From the NCBI GenBank assembly GCA_024509875.1, contig JAMPIV010004942.1, positions 62,001-126,000 of the forward strand: a DNA stretch of 64,000 nucleotides, given 5' to 3'. How positions within the stretch are numbered: position 1 is the stretch's first letter; every line of letters begins with the position of its first letter. Below, in pieces: positions 30,618-42,469 of this stretch. The notes under the pieces are model-generated. The model searched no databases and had not been told where the DNA came from. It saw only the letters and a program-made list of their open reading frames with translations. The translations under genes and the position numbers were made by a program. This DNA is from Oreohelix idahoensis. Taxonomy: Eukaryota > Mollusca > Gastropoda > Stylommatophora > Oreohelicidae.

Positions 30618-30780
30618 CTTGAGTTTGATATTCTGGAATTTGATATTCTAAAATGTGATAGTCTGGAGTTTAATATTCTGGAATTTGATAGTCTGGAGTT
30701 TAATATTCTGGACATTAATATTCTGGAATTTGATATTCTGGAGTTTAATATTCTGGAATTTAATATTCTGGAATTTGCAT
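30618..30780. repeat. 15-bp tandem repeat, about 11 copies
   Basis: Unit 'atattctggaatttg' with gaattt/gagttta variants. It starts directly after the second copy of the 180-bp duplication. The open frames across it are repeat-generated. Confidence 0.93.
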
Positions 30781-31091
30781 TGTTCTCATCACCAGTTTCC
30801 TTTTCACATCTGCAGTCACGTGCACTTGCTGTGGTGTTTTTTGTGTGTGTGGAAATGTGTTCTACACGTTGAGGTTGCCAGCCCCGTGCATGTCCTTCGT
30901 ATTAGTCACCTTGTAAGACATGCCTAGGGGTGCTGTAGTCCTGTTCTTTGTTTTCTTTATCTCCAGAGACCCCCAGGAAATATACGAGGCCACTGTTCAC
31001 GTAGTGTCACGTAATGTTTCAAAAAACCATGGCAAACTGTCAGATCACACAACTGGCTTGTTCAATTCTGGTTTTGATCACTCTGTCAAAT
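30781..31091. other. Intergenic DNA with R1-like piece
   Basis: 'ggttgccagccccgtgcatg' at 30872 resembles R1. Otherwise nothing. Confidence 0.5.
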
Positions 31092-31610
31092 GTAATGCAT
31101 CTGATTGGCTAAGCTGTTCAAGCGCTTGCCTTTCTGCTACAAAGTTACTTACTTACTTAGTCGTTCCCTTTCTCACGTGAGGGGTATAGGTTTGGAAGAG
31201 AGAGCGCCAGACTATCCTATCAGCTGTCTTCCTCCTGGCCTGGTTCCTTCAAAGATTGTCTAATGTTGCCCTCCCAGCGGACTCTGGGGGTCTGGATCCC
31301 TGGCTCTTAGTTTCCCATGCGTGTCGTGGTAGCCGATCTCCCATTCTGCGGACATGGCCAAACCATCTTAGTTGGGACTGTTCTACTTGGGTCTTGCAGG
31401 GGGTGGCAAAGTTACCGGGATCAAAACCTGGTAGCATCACAATTTAGTCTTCCCAGTTTTAAATGGGTACCTTACTCTACTCTTGAGTTAGGGAAGGCAA
31501 AGGTAGCAAGGAAGGGCACTGGTCATCTCCACTTCATAAAGCTGGACCTAGTATAGTGAAGTTTCAAACACTTCACTCCCCCTTTGACAGTATCTGCTAT
31601 GAGACAACCT
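31092..31610 (+). mobile_element. SINE-F copy split by LINE-B
   Basis: Head 'gcatctgattggctaagctg' and 'cgcttgcctttctgctac' at 31098-31140. It resumes at 31407 with 'caaagttaccgggatcaaaa', then 'cccagttttaaatgggtacc', 'ctggacctagtatagtgaag' and 'cacttcactcccc'. Continuous when 31149-31415 is removed. Confidence 0.9.
31149..31406 (-). mobile_element. LINE-B 3' fragment inserted in SINE-F
   Basis: The 3' AAGT-repeat tail is at 31149-31160 and the body runs through 'tggtagccgatctcccattc' to 'gggtcttgcagggg'. The target duplication caaagttac is at 31140-31148 and 31407-31415. The minus strand reads QLRWFGHVRRMGDRLPRHAW and ETKSQGSRPP. Confidence 0.93.
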
Positions 31611-33085
31611 TTACCCTTAACTGTCATATGTGGTCATTGTCTTTGATCCACAGTCACTGAGCGTTAGCTCTTGGTAAATATGATCAGTAATATGAATGAA
31701 CAAATGTGAAGGACAACTTTCTGCATCCTTTGCGGACTCTCTTCCACATGCTATCAGTTTTATTAATGAATGTATGGGAAATCCTTTTGCATCATTTGCT
31801 GAAACATACAGACCAAACTCTTCAGCTGTTGCTTATTAAGCCCTTGGTGGTTACCAAGGTAATGTTTTAATCAAGAGACTATTTATAAGAAAATTAGAGT
31901 TTGACCTTGCTTTGGCAAGGTGCGCTACATTCAAGGTAGACATAAGGTCTGTCGGTTATATTAGGGCGCATATACAAAGATCTTGTGGTCTGGGAATGTA
32001 TTATTTATGAGACCCTTACACATTTTAGTGTTGATTTATTAGTGTTTCTTGTATATGAAAATGATCACGTTTCCTGTTTATTGGTGTACTGTGTTACATG
32101 TTTATATATATATATATATGTGTATTATTAATATAAAATTCCAGTGTAGTGCTGCCACAGGGCGTCACTTTTGACAGAGTGGTAAATATTGATGATTTAA
32201 TTAAACTTTACATTTTTAATACAAGCCGACTCGTAGGTGTATGAAGGTAAAAATTGTTAGCATCTTGCTTTTGTTTAATTACATCTAAAATCAGGTAGGT
32301 GTGTGCTTATATTTTAAATTACTAAGTGGCAAAAGTGTAGTAACATGTATAATCACTTATACAATTTATGTGTTTTTGTGGATGATTATTTCCGTTGAAC
32401 AGTGAGGGAAGGGGCAATAATTACAATTCTGCTTCAAAATTTTAATTATATCCAATAAATAGAAGAAGCATAAATTATAATTCTTTTTTCAAAACTAAAA
32501 AAACACATAAAGTAACTTCATTCAGGATAATCGAAATAAGCTGAAAGCACAAACCTGTCTTAAACGTGCTGCAGATGCTAAAATGGTAAGATGCTGGCTT
32601 TAAGTCTTGCTCTGTCGTAGTTTTGCTCATATTATATGTGTAATATTTATGTAGATATGCAGAATGTATGATGCTATGTTGGTCGCCTGATTGTACATTC
32701 CATCTTTTTAACAAACTGTGTGGAGTTAATACAATAATTAACATTGGATAATAAAGTGTAGGATGTGGTTAAAAACTATTACCGTACGTCTAAAAATTGC
32801 AAGCGGCCTAGCAGGTCGCTGGCTCAATTAGTACACTAATTCTTTTGATATTTGTTCATTCTTCATATTTCTAATCTACAAAATGATTGAGAAACCACTT
32901 TCTATTTTGAAACTGTTATTTCTTCACTCCTGTCTAACAAGACAAGCGTGAAAATAAAGATTACTGCCATTTTTATTGTACGAGCCGTGCAAGACTTCAC
33001 AGTGTTTCTTTACTTAGGAGCTCCACAGTTCCTGGGTTGCCTACCACAGAAGTACAGCAGTGTATTTATCTCCCGGTTATTTTGG
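31611..33085. other. AT-rich intergenic DNA
   Basis: Contains a (TA)n/(AT)n tract at about 32104-32120. 'tttgatccacagtcactgag' at 31642 repeats 7703. No gene or other repeat recognised. Confidence 0.5.
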
Positions 33086-33540
33086 GGGGTAGGAGTGGCT
33101 CAGAGGTATGACATCCTACTCTATTTCTAAAGGTACCAGGTTCGCTGCCAGCACAGGGAATAGAATTGATGAAAATTTTTGTCAGACCTCCCCCCCCCCC
33201 CTCTCCTGGGTAGTGAGATCAGATACCTAGCATTCTAGGATCAGTGCAGAAAAAATAGCAGGTCCATTGTGAAAGTTGCGCGCGGTAAAAATCCCTTGGC
33301 AGTTGGAAATCGTAAAGAATAGGCCATATGGCCACTGCCCTGGCAACATTTTTAAAAATTAGGGAACCTACCCACCACAAAAATATTTATAGAATGTGCG
33401 ATTCCATACATACACTGGGATCCTCGTCGGTGCTACAGAGTTTGTGCAATTGTGCTCATCCTCCTTGTGTGATCTAAGGGAGGAGATCAGAGCACTCACG
33501 GTGTTGTCTGTGTACAATGAAGATGGTCATTAGAACCGAA
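33086..33540 (+). mobile_element. SINE-C copy (tRNA-headed)
   Basis: 'aggagtggctcagaggtatg' (A-box region), 'ggttcgctgcc' (B box), 'ctcctgggtagtgagatcag', 'tccttgtgtgatctaaggga' and the tail 'gaaccgaaccaaag'. It ends next to the Tc1-like element. Confidence 0.88.
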
Positions 33541-33573
33541 CCAAAGCCCTGTCGATTTAAATATACTACCGTA

Positions 33574-34694
33574 CTGGACAAAAGTTAAGGGCCGCCATTC
33601 AGTTTCTTCTTCTTTGATCCATAGCCGCCAACCGTCAAAGCAGTCAGCGGCCATCACGCCTGGTGGCGTCTTGTAGGGCAGCAACAAATTGATTCCACTT
33701 TGCTCGGTCGGCGGCCATCCTTCGTACAGTGCCCCAACTGTGGTTCATTCTTTGCATCTCAGCTTCCACAGTTCTCCGCCAAGTTGTTTTTGGTCGGCCT
33801 CTCTTTCGCTTTCCCTCGGGGGTCCATAGCATAGCTGTTCTTGTGATGGTATCAGGGTCCCTTCTGAGGACATGGCCAACCCAACTCCAGCGTCTGCCAG
33901 CTATGATGGTGTGCATGTCCTTCTGGTTACTCCGAATAAGTAGTTCTTGGTTGCTGATGGTGTTTGGCCAAAAGATTCGGAGAATTTTCCTTAGGCAGAT
34001 TGTGTGGAAGGAGGACAGTTTTGACATTTCCTTCTCTGTTACTCTCCAACATTCCGCACCATAGAGAAGCACAGAAAGTACACAGCTCTCATACAGTCTT
34101 AATTTACAAGTTAACATGGGAATCACCAAACGGACGAGGCCATTCAGTTTAGACAAGGTTTATATAATTCTTCATGAGCAGGGTTGATTTTCCAAATGTC
34201 CGGTAGCTTGAAATCTCTGAATGGTAGAGTGGGACACTGCTAAACGTCTTGCAACATGACGAACAGATTGACCATCCTGAATCCATACCATGGCTCGACC
34301 ACAGTCTACAGTGCTGAGACTTCTCCTTGGTGGCATGGCTAATGCAGTGATCATTTCGACCACTTGTCATACTGATTTATTGCATACCAACAGTGAACAC
34401 TCATTACCGATGATCATTTTCCATGTGCATTCAAATTCAACTCACTTTTTCACCTTTTGAACTAATGTGGAGTGTTGCAAAAACCACGAGTTTTTGCAGC
34501 AACAATGGCAATTTTCACATGCGGGTTAAAGTGACCCAGTTTTTTGGACATTAAAAAAAAATTAACCTAGTGCACACAGAAATGTATACACATTTCTCTG
34601 AGCTCAGTTTTAATGACATTTTCACTTGTCTTTACAGTTTGCCAATTATATAAACCTTGTCTAAACTGAATGGTGGCCCTTAACTTTTGTCCAG
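33574..34694 (-). mobile_element. Tc1/mariner-like DNA transposon, internally deleted, split by LINE-A
   Basis: Terminal inverted repeats start ctggacaaaagttaagggcc and end with its complement at 34694. TA flanks both sides (33572-33573, 34695-34696). The repeat is about 50 bp long; its left arm is broken by a LINE insertion at 33606-34138. The minus strand at 34172-34363 keeps the N-terminal helix-turn-helix region of a Tc1-like transposase (PPRRSLSTVDCGRAMVW, then VRHVARRLAVSHSTIQRF). The catalytic DDE domain is missing. Non-autonomous. Confidence 0.93.
33606..34138 (-). mobile_element. LINE-A truncated copy with inverted 5' end, nested in Tc1-like element
   Basis: The target duplication gccattcagttt (33594-33605 and 34139-34150) lies inside the Tc1 terminal repeat. 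The minus strand encodes KLRLYESCVLSVLLYGAECW, GRRWSWVGHVLRRDPDTI and PEGKRKRGRPKTTWRR, ending DATRRDGR-stop, with a GAA-type tail. The last 33 bp at the 5' side (34106-34138) match the endonuclease region of LINE-A (KLTRESPNGR codons) in the opposite direction, the signature of twin priming. Confidence 0.92.
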
Positions 34695-34756
34695 TAGTAT
34701 TGTTTTGATCGGTTTGCTATATATGTATTTTCATAGCTATCTTCAACATATATGAC

Positions 34757-34935
34757 AAAGCATGCTTAATTAATTGATCTAGATTATTTCCATGTGTATT
34801 CAAAGCATGCTTAATTAATTGATCTAGATTATTTCCATGTGTATTCAAAAGCATGCTTAATTAATTGATCTAGATTATTTCCATGTGTATTCACAGCATG
34901 CTTAATTAATTGAGCTACGTATTTCTGTGTGTATT
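34757..34935. repeat. 45-bp tandem repeat, four copies
   Basis: Unit 'agcatgcttaattaattgat' + 'ctagattatttccatgtgta' + 'ttcaa'. The first three are nearly identical and the fourth diverged. Confidence 0.95.
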
Positions 34936-35562
34936 TAATCCTTTAATTAATTGCAAACAGCTATTTGATATAATTTATGTAGGTTGTTGTTTACATTAAC
35001 TGGGACTGCCAAGCTTCTCGCTCTTTTGCAGCAATACCACATTGAAGTGACTCCATGGTATTATCTGCCATTCCGAAATATGTTGAGATGAAGTTATGAG
35101 CTCCAGTTTATCCAGCACATCTGGTCCCAAGCTGGGAGGAAGAATTGGCATATTGTGCAATCCCAGCCATCCATCCAAAGGGGCTCTCCTAACATGCAGA
35201 TCTAAAATACTCTCCCCCAAAAAAAACTGCATAGGCAAATAAGTGCGACTACGTGAGAAAATAGTAACTCAAGAAATGACACATGAGAGAAGGAAAAACA
35301 AGTGTGGTTCATGGGTTGTTTCATAAGAGACTAATAAAGAAAAGGCCTGCTGGCTCCCTCAGACATGACGTACACTGTGACTAATGAGATTGTACATGAG
35401 GCTGGCATCAAATTTACTACAGAAACCACCGCTGCAGTGGTGCCTGCGTGCTCCTGAGGGATTAAAAATGATGATTCATTCAAAGAAAGGGAAACCACTT
35501 TACAGTATTGGGAAGTTAATACAGGGGTATATCCCCTTGTCCAATATCCTCAAGGAAACCTT
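34936..35562. other. Intergenic DNA
   Basis: An 80-codon open frame on the minus strand (34996-35238) is unrecognised. No repeat assigned. Confidence 0.45.
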
Positions 35563-35745
35563 TTTTTTTGGGGGGGGGGGGGGGGGTTTTCACGTTGCCC
35601 AAATTGGGTGCGAAAAGTAGGCCATCCAAAAATTTGTTTAAAAATAGCCTAAAGTAGTTAGAAATCACCTACACTGTGATTGAAAAGTAGTTAGCCCAAA
35701 GAAACTTTCTATTCTATTGTGGTTTTCTGGTGCTAGGATATTAGA
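35563..35745. mobile_element. Tigger/pogo-like fragment after a T/G homopolymer run
   Basis: T-run and G-run at 35562-35587, then 'gcccaaattgggtgcgaaaa' and 'ttagcccaaagaaactttct', which match the interior of the 13349 and 25545 elements. Ends are missing. Confidence 0.5.
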
Positions 35746-36279
35746 TGTGTAGAAAATGTTTCTGATCGTTCATCAGTCAATACCATTTAGCTCACCGTGG
35801 AGCACAAGTCAACAAAAACATGCCAAGCCATCCTGTCCCTATGCCATCCCCCACTCAAGGTATGTCCCATGACTTCTTTCACATTGACATGTTCAATGCC
35901 AGTCTATGCTACCTGTGGATTTCAAAATCTCCACAATACTATCATAGCAGGAAAACTGACACCCTACTTGATCACACCCATGAAGTTTCGGGTATGGGCC
36001 TGCGCACCCCCTTTATCGTTAAAAAGGTATCTTATCTAAGGGTACGGGGTGGAGTAGGAATGTAGACATCTTGAATGAGATAATGGAGACAGTGAATGAG
36101 TCTAAGTGTGTTAAATTCTCGCAACAGAGAGTTTACGAGCTGAAAAGATATGGTCAAACGAGAAAAAGAGGGATGATGAGAAAACAGCAAACGCGACGCT
36201 AGAGCGACAAGAGGAAAGAGAGGCAAACACCCGGAGAGGGAGGAGAAATCTCGCACCAAAGAGCCAAACTTAAGAAACC
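35746..36279. other. Unrecognised DNA
   Basis: 'agctcaccgtggagcacaag' at 35790 resembles 5812-5830. Otherwise no match. Base composition drifts toward the next block. Confidence 0.4.
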
Positions 36280-39200
36280 CCGCCGAGCCACAAAAATAGC
36301 CAACAAAGACCAAGACCTCAAACCCACACCCGGAAACCATTAACCCGCACCACCCCCTCAACAACCTGCCATTCAACCAGTATTTCACTCCCCAACGTAA
36401 AACTCACCTAAACGCCACGCAACCGCCGGGCAGTAAACACCGAATCCCCGTCGATGGAAACAACTACCGCCTTTGTCACTCGCACCAACCAACATCCTCT
36501 CAAACACCCGCTTGTACTAAGCTCAACTGACCCTCCCACAAAAAACTCTCAAATAAAAAAATTAAGACAACTACCAGTGGTATTGCACCCCCCTATCATG
36601 CCCCGGTCCAACTTCTACATACAAGATCCACACCAACAGCCACTCAACACCCTCCCCCACGGACAACACCGCCCCTGTTACACCCCCAACGCTCCCAGGC
36701 GGACAACCCCCACCAATGACCAGAGACATGCTTGAATGCACCCCACCCTAACACGCAAGCCTGTTACCCAGGACCCCAAATCACCATTACCCAGAAGCCC
36801 CATGAACATTGCAGAACACTTTAATAATCACTCACACCCAGCCATCCAAAACCTTCCAAAATAACAGCACGCGGCAAACCCCGCACTCCTACACCCAAGT
36901 CCAACCCTTCCAAGCCACATACTCCTACAACACACCCTCCACATACGAACTACATTCTAACAACCTCCGACACCGCCACCCCACACATGCAACTCACCAA
37001 CAGCCCAACCAACACATACCCTCCCGACCTGGTTATCTAAGGCATAGGCCCATATTAGTGTCTTCACTCACATCGCAACTACACCAAGTTACACCGTCAC
37101 CCCCCCCCCCTCCACCGCTCACACTCCAACAGCACTTCCAATGCTCTGGCAAAACCATAAATTTACCTTCCCGTAGTTTAGCTCTGTTTCACCACACTGA
37201 CATTCACACTGGCACACTACCACCCCAATACTAGCCTCTTTAGTTTTGTCAACCTACATAAAACTACAAAAACTAGCCCACCATCTAACCGCGCGAATCC
37301 CGATACTTAACTCCAGTGGGAACACCCAAGCCATCAGATACCCACACCCTTCATTTTTTTTTTACCTGAAGCACTTTTCAGGATGGCCCCAAACGCTCCA
37401 TTTCTAAATCTTCAACACTTAACTTCCCACGACATCCTGCCCACCTTTCTCCGGTTTTGTGGCATTCTTTATTACCATCCTTTCCTTTCCTACATGTTCT
37501 TATCTATCTTCTTCCCCCAAATGAAATTCAGAAGCAAATTCACTTCAATAATTTCCATCAACAACCAATCTCACTCTATTCCCCCCTATCACCCCCTTTT
37601 ACCCCCCGGCACCCAAACACCCATCTGAATCCGGCTTAGCTCGAGCTTTGTGTAGTAATTTGAGTCCTTAGTACCATGCGCATCTTTGCAGAGCACTTTA
37701 CAGCGATCACTCAACACTAATGAGAGGTTTTTTCTCATTATGATTCCTGTTTCAAGCGATCCAACCCAACTTTCAACCCAGGTATGTCACACCCAACCAT
37801 TTTGGCACTCACCGCAACAACACCCCCCAGCATACTCCCCCACTGGTGTAGGCTCCCCAAGGAACCTCTACCCTCATAACCTCCTCCACCTACGGACAAT
37901 TCAAACACACCAAAAACAGTGATTCCACTTTAACTGGCGTCGAAAACCCATCAACTGCCTAGCCGGCCTCCACCGCACTGTCACTCCACCCCACCAACCC
38001 CGTGAAAACCACAAACCTTACCACCCACCCCCCCCCCACCTCACCCCCGTTCCACCTCCTTATCCCCCCCCTAACCCCTCAACAACCCCATCGCAACGCA
38101 CCCCACCTCTCAACCCCACACCAAAAGACCCGCGAACCTTTCGTTATGCAACTTTAAGAAACGAAACCTCCCAGGATATGCCAAAAAGGCCGTCTTCAGC
38201 CGCATGCCCCCCGAGCCACACAAACATTAGCACAATCCTCGAAGGCACCAGCAACACCCTAAACTCGAAAAGCGCGAACTCCCCCTCCCCCGATCCTCCC
38301 TACGGCCGTTTATGCATAATTACAAACGCAAACCCCCTACCCGCAATACTGGTCCTCAGACTTACCAGAGCAGCGTGCAAGCCGACACGTTCCCCCCTTC
38401 CCATGCCAGCCGCACTTACAGGATAAGTCCCGCGCGCAAGAGGACAGCACTCTAGCCCCCCACACTATTTCAAGTAAAAATAATCTTTTGTATCCACTTA
38501 ACAGACAGCCGAAAGAAAGTAGCCCCCGTCCCTTAAGCCGCTTGCTATTCCACTTGTATTATACTTACACAAGTTAAAAGAGCAATTCCGTCTCAAAACC
38601 CCCAAAATGGTTACAGCACATTTTTCAACCCGCCCATCTCCCTTTCTTTCCAGATCTTACTCTGCTTTCACCGGACGGATAGACTCTGCCACCCCGCATT
38701 TCCCCCCTCCAACCTTTTCCTCCTCCCCCCGGCTCCCCTGCACATGAGTCCATTTTTCCTTTTCTTTTTCCCTTTTTATCTTGTAATTTTCCTTTTTCTT
38801 TCACCATCAACGACCCCTTTTTCCAACCCAGTTTTACCCGGCTTTTTTCCTTTCTTCCTTTTCCCACACCCCCAATTTGACTCAGCTCCTTCACCTGGTC
38901 ACTTTTTAACAACACTCACTTCCATTCACAAACCTTTTCAACACTAATGCGACACACCCCCCCTTCCTTTCCTTTTTCATCTGACCCATTACACGCCGAG
39001 AAAAGTTAGGTCAGAGAAAGCGAACTTAACCAAGTTTATCAAAGTACAACGGCTGCAACATCCGATCGAAACAGCCCCCCACCCCCAAAAAAAGGACGAA
39101 GAGTCCCGCCTACCCAAAAGCTTAAGCAGATCAACTCTACACTTCCAACGCAAAAAGACACTATAAAAGGTAAACGTAACAACACAAATCAAACCTCATA

Positions 39201-39850
39201 GAAACAAAGCTTGCCCCATTGAGACATATTCGTTCGAATATCGTCTAACAGGCCACAATTTTCCATTGTCCCCTATAACTGCGCACACTAGGGGTGAAGT
39301 TTTCAGCCATCCAAGCCGGCCCTCTCCCCTTACCCACTTTCCACTAGAACAGCATTTGCTTCTACGGTCCTTTCTGTCCAAATCAGTACATCAACCACCC
39401 ACACCCCCCGACAAACAACCCTCACCACAAGGACTTCGAAGCACAGGAATACTCGGCCAACCTGTTCTCCACCTTTCACACACCTCAAGCACACGATCAA
39501 CCAAAAACTTAAGTCACCACCCTCCCCTGACTAACACCATTGACCATGAGGTAAAAACCATCCATAGCTAAAAAACGAATCCCCCCCCAACACTAAACCC
39601 ACCACACTAAAATATTCATCTAACACAAAAAAAAACCATAAAGCTACCCGTGCCTGGCGTCCCATACCAACCACATGTCTACTAACAAACCAGTATGCCA
39701 GGTCAACAAAAAACACAAAAACACCACCAACACCCCACAGCAAATCCTAAAACACAACACACCAAACACACAACCCCAAACCCCAACACCACAAGCAGCC
39801 ACCACAAGGGACAGAAGGTCCTCTTCTGGATAGGAAGGCGTATTAACAGG
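36280..39850. other. Very C-rich, G-poor block, no recognisable content
   Basis: Over about 3.5 kb the + strand is dominated by C and A with few G, in irregular rather than periodic form. Long open frames here (for example 36809-37234) are Pro/Thr/His-rich in all frames and reflect composition only. No repeat, exon or RNA matches. It may be mis-called long-read sequence or a strongly skewed low-complexity region. Confidence 0.75.
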
Positions 39851-40024
39851 GCGCAATAAAGAGAAAGCCGAAAGGATTCTGTGGTTTCTAAGCTTGTTTT
39901 TTTTTTACTACTATGTAAAACCTCCAGGAGGGTGTGTACACTTGAAGTAACACAGAGTGCCTAAGACAGAACACTGGATGGCATAGCAGTTACCTGTCCT
40001 GCTCCTTGCTCTTGGAAATGTAAA

Positions 40025-40190
40025 TCCCCAGACGTAAAAGATGCAGGACAGAAAGAACACATGGAGAAGAGAGCTAACAGTACAATGTATACATAATGGT
40101 CAGACAAACATAAGCACTTGACAATGGAGACGACTTTGGCATGTGTATGTTAGAGGCCTATGCTCCTCGTGGAGCTAAAGGGAACTGATT
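40025..40190 (+). mobile_element. LINE-C 3' fragment
   Basis: 'agaacacatggagaagagag' and 'gaggcctatgctcctcgtgg' + 'agctaaaggga', with a diverged middle. It lies just 3' of RPL7A. Confidence 0.7.
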
Positions 40191-40520
40191 TGTGATAATC
40201 ACTGAATTAATGGGAAAATTGTGGAAGTGGAACAGGTAAGACCTGGAGTGAATATGTATGTATTCCTGCGATGGCCATATATGCCACCGTTATCCTTCAA
40301 AATTACTTATGAAAACTACATGACACATTGAGAAATTGACTGCTCTCGTGTACAGATTCTTTTCATTTTAGCTCTGGTCTCCCATTATTGTTCGCTTATT
40401 AATTTTTAAACGAGCTGCCTCCCTAAACGATCATTTAAATACAAGACTCCAGAATAATCACCCGTGCACACTGCTCGCTTAAAAAAAAAACAACAACAAC
40501 ATAATTTAAAATTATTTCAC

Positions 40521-40526
40521 TTTATT
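40521..40526 (-). terminator. RPL7A: Polyadenylation signal of RPL7A
   Basis: AATAAA on the minus strand, 36 bp after the RPL7A stop codon. A short 3' UTR is usual for ribosomal protein mRNAs. Confidence 0.8.
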
Positions 40527-40561
40527 CAGATCGGTAATTATGATCACATATAACAGCAGAA

Positions 40562-40666
40562 TTATCCAACCCTCTGTGCCAACTCTTTTGCCTTCGCCTT
40601 CTCCAACTTGGCAACTCTGGCCTGGGACTTGGAGCCCATCTGACCTCCGCCCCAGTGTCTGCGGAG
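40562..40666 (-). CDS. RPL7A: Ribosomal protein eL8 (RPL7A), last exon
   Basis: Reads [20 protein letters not shown], then [14 protein letters not shown] and a TAA stop. The RRHWGG...[19 protein letters not shown] tail is diagnostic of eukaryotic eL8/RPL7A, a large-subunit ribosomal protein of the L7Ae/L30e fold. The acceptor is GCACAG (complement at 40667-40672) and the exon starts in phase 0 after the 43880 exon. Human RPL7A has Ile where Leu starts this exon and a slightly different last residue. An AATAAA follows. The gene converges with the Unc-18 homologue across 25 kb of repeats. Confidence 0.97.
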   Translation of the reverse strand, partial: LRRHWGGGQMGSKSQARVAKLEKAKAKELAQRVG

Positions 40667-40905
40667 CTGTGCAAGGATGAAAGTTGATAAATGTCTCACT
40701 GATTGTTATACATTAATATTTATTTTTAAAATATTGAAAAGAAAATTTCACATACACCAAAATAATAAAATTATTTGAAAAAAAACAAAACAACTCAAGC
40801 ATGGAGGCGAAGATGAATGAATGACTAGGTGATCGGGCAGGACTAAAATGCCCCCTTAAAACTCGAGAAAAGCTGTTATTGGAAGTCTGCTTATTAAAAA
40901 AAAAT

Positions 40906-40986
40906 CTGCTTGTTCAGGGTTAAAAAGCTCATTTTACAAGCCTCATGGTGTATCAGCGGTAAAAGTGTATTCATCATCACAAGCAG
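40906..40986 (-). ncRNA. SNORD36: U36-like C/D-box snoRNA in the last RPL7A intron
   Basis: On the minus strand: an 8-bp terminal stem (ctgcttgt/acaagcag), C box GTGATGA (40974-40980), D box CTGA (40914-40917), an internal CTGA usable as D' and a C'-like ATGAGG. The guide next to D, gagctttttaacc, is complementary to the conserved 18S rRNA sequence gttaaaaagctc, the known target of U36 (18S A668 in human numbering). Same strand as RPL7A and inside its last intron, so it is probably released by splicing. Of the three copies this has the best stem. Confidence 0.93.
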
Positions 40987-41093
40987 AATACGGGCTAATG
41001 TCATCAAATTTTTTTCAAGACATTCTAAGAGCACAATACCAGGAAATTATTTTAGGCTAGAGCATTTTTGGACTAACCCTCTCACTCTCTGAC

Positions 41094-41465
41094 CTAGATT
41101 AAAGCTCCAAAAAAATACTGCAACCCACAAAAGCCAGATCCAAACCTCAGAAGTGAGGTATCTGAGGAAGGTGGTTGAAGTAACAAGAGACGTGGTCCGC
41201 AACCAGACGATACGTCAAGGCCTACAAACCCAACCCCTGCAGAGCCAAGAAGAACAGTCCCAACTGAAATGGTTTGGCCATGTCTGCAGAATTGGAGAAG
41301 ATCGGCTACCACGACAAGCATAGGAAACTAAGAGTCAGGGATCCAGAACTTCAGGACGACATAGTCCGCTCGGAGGACAACATTAGAATCTTTGAAGGAC
41401 CAAGGACTAGTATGCCACTCTCTCTTACAAACCTCTACACCTCACGGTAGAAGGGGAACGAATAA
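41094..41465 (+). mobile_element. LINE-B 3' fragment, plus orientation
   Basis: 'aaaagccagatccaaacctc' (SQIQTS codons), 'aagtgaggtatctgaggaag', 'gaagatcggctaccacgaca' and the end 'ctacacctcacggtagaagg' with the 'aataagtaaa' tail. Frameshifted. In the RPL7A last intron, opposite to the gene. Confidence 0.88.
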
Positions 41466-41944
41466 GTAAAAAGACCTAACACAAGTTCCAGACGTCTGGT
41501 TTTAAAAAACAATGTTTACAAATGTCACACAGAAAATGTAAATAATCCTCCAGGCATAATTTAAAACACTCATTGTCAAAGAGGATGATATATGGCTATT
41601 GCTGCCGAGTATTTTTAATACAAAATAAACTTCAATAACATGAGACGGACCACTAACTCCTAAACAAATGTTACAAACTATAACCGAGTCATCAAGTTTT
41701 TATTTTTATTTTTTGGTTTGGTTGTTGCATTCTTCTGGCGAGGCGTGTTCCTTTCAACCTATTTGGTTATATCAGAGCGCATTTACCATCCCAAAAAAAA
41801 AAAAAAAAGACAACTCTGTTGACTGCTAACCCGATCAGCATTGATAGATACTAACTCCTGAAAAGGACTAACATTATCTATCTGCTAGCATAAAGCCCAA
41901 AAAAAGGACTCGCCAGCTACGCCAACGCCCGAGCTAGTCTAGTC
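41466..41944. other. Intron DNA of RPL7A, nothing recognised
   Basis: A-run at 41793-41809. No repeat or RNA found. Confidence 0.5.
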
Positions 41945-42400
41945 ATCAAGTGATGTACGGTACAGTATGGTATAGAAACATGTACAATGAACAAGCAGTT
42001 GGAAGAAACAATTTAAGCCTTGAGATGTGGATAGACAGAAGAACAGAGAGTATCTCATGATGAAAGAGGAAAACAAATACAGGCCCTTGAACGGCCAGGA
42101 ATGACAAAAAATAAATAATGAAAGACACCAAAGCTAGACATCTACAATATTTTGGCCACAGTAAAAAACATAACACCTGGCTGAAAACCATCACGGAGGA
42201 GGAGTTGAAGGCAAACCTGCAAGACGCGAAGACAGCGCTTTTAAGTTGGAAGATAACACCAAGAGATAGATAGGAAAGGAAAGTGTCTTATCACAAGTGC
42301 ACCATCAATACAAGAGACAGAAAATGATGCGGGTCCTTTATCTTACAGCCGATCCTTGATGCGGAGATGGTAGTTGCATGATTATTTTGAATACAGCCCC
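41945..42400 (+). mobile_element. LINE-D fragment
   Basis: 'atggtatagaaacatgtaca' + 'atgaacaagcagttgg', then 'cttgagatgtggatagacag', 'ggccac.gtaaaaaacataac' and 'gtcttatcacaagtgcacca' follow the order of the 880-1382 copy. Many indels; the GAT tail is lost. Confidence 0.78.
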
Positions 42401-42469
42401 CCCATGAGCTAGTTCCTAGGGCTCTCCGGAGGGCAGACAAAGAAAGAATACAACTACTACTCCCTAGAG

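Noticed and set aside
34996..35238. 80-codon minus-strand ORF as a host exon
   Set aside because: No homology recognised and no convincing splice sites; left unannotated.
36809..37234. Open frame of 141 codons
   Set aside because: Same composition effect in a G-poor block; stops are rare because TGA/TAG need G.
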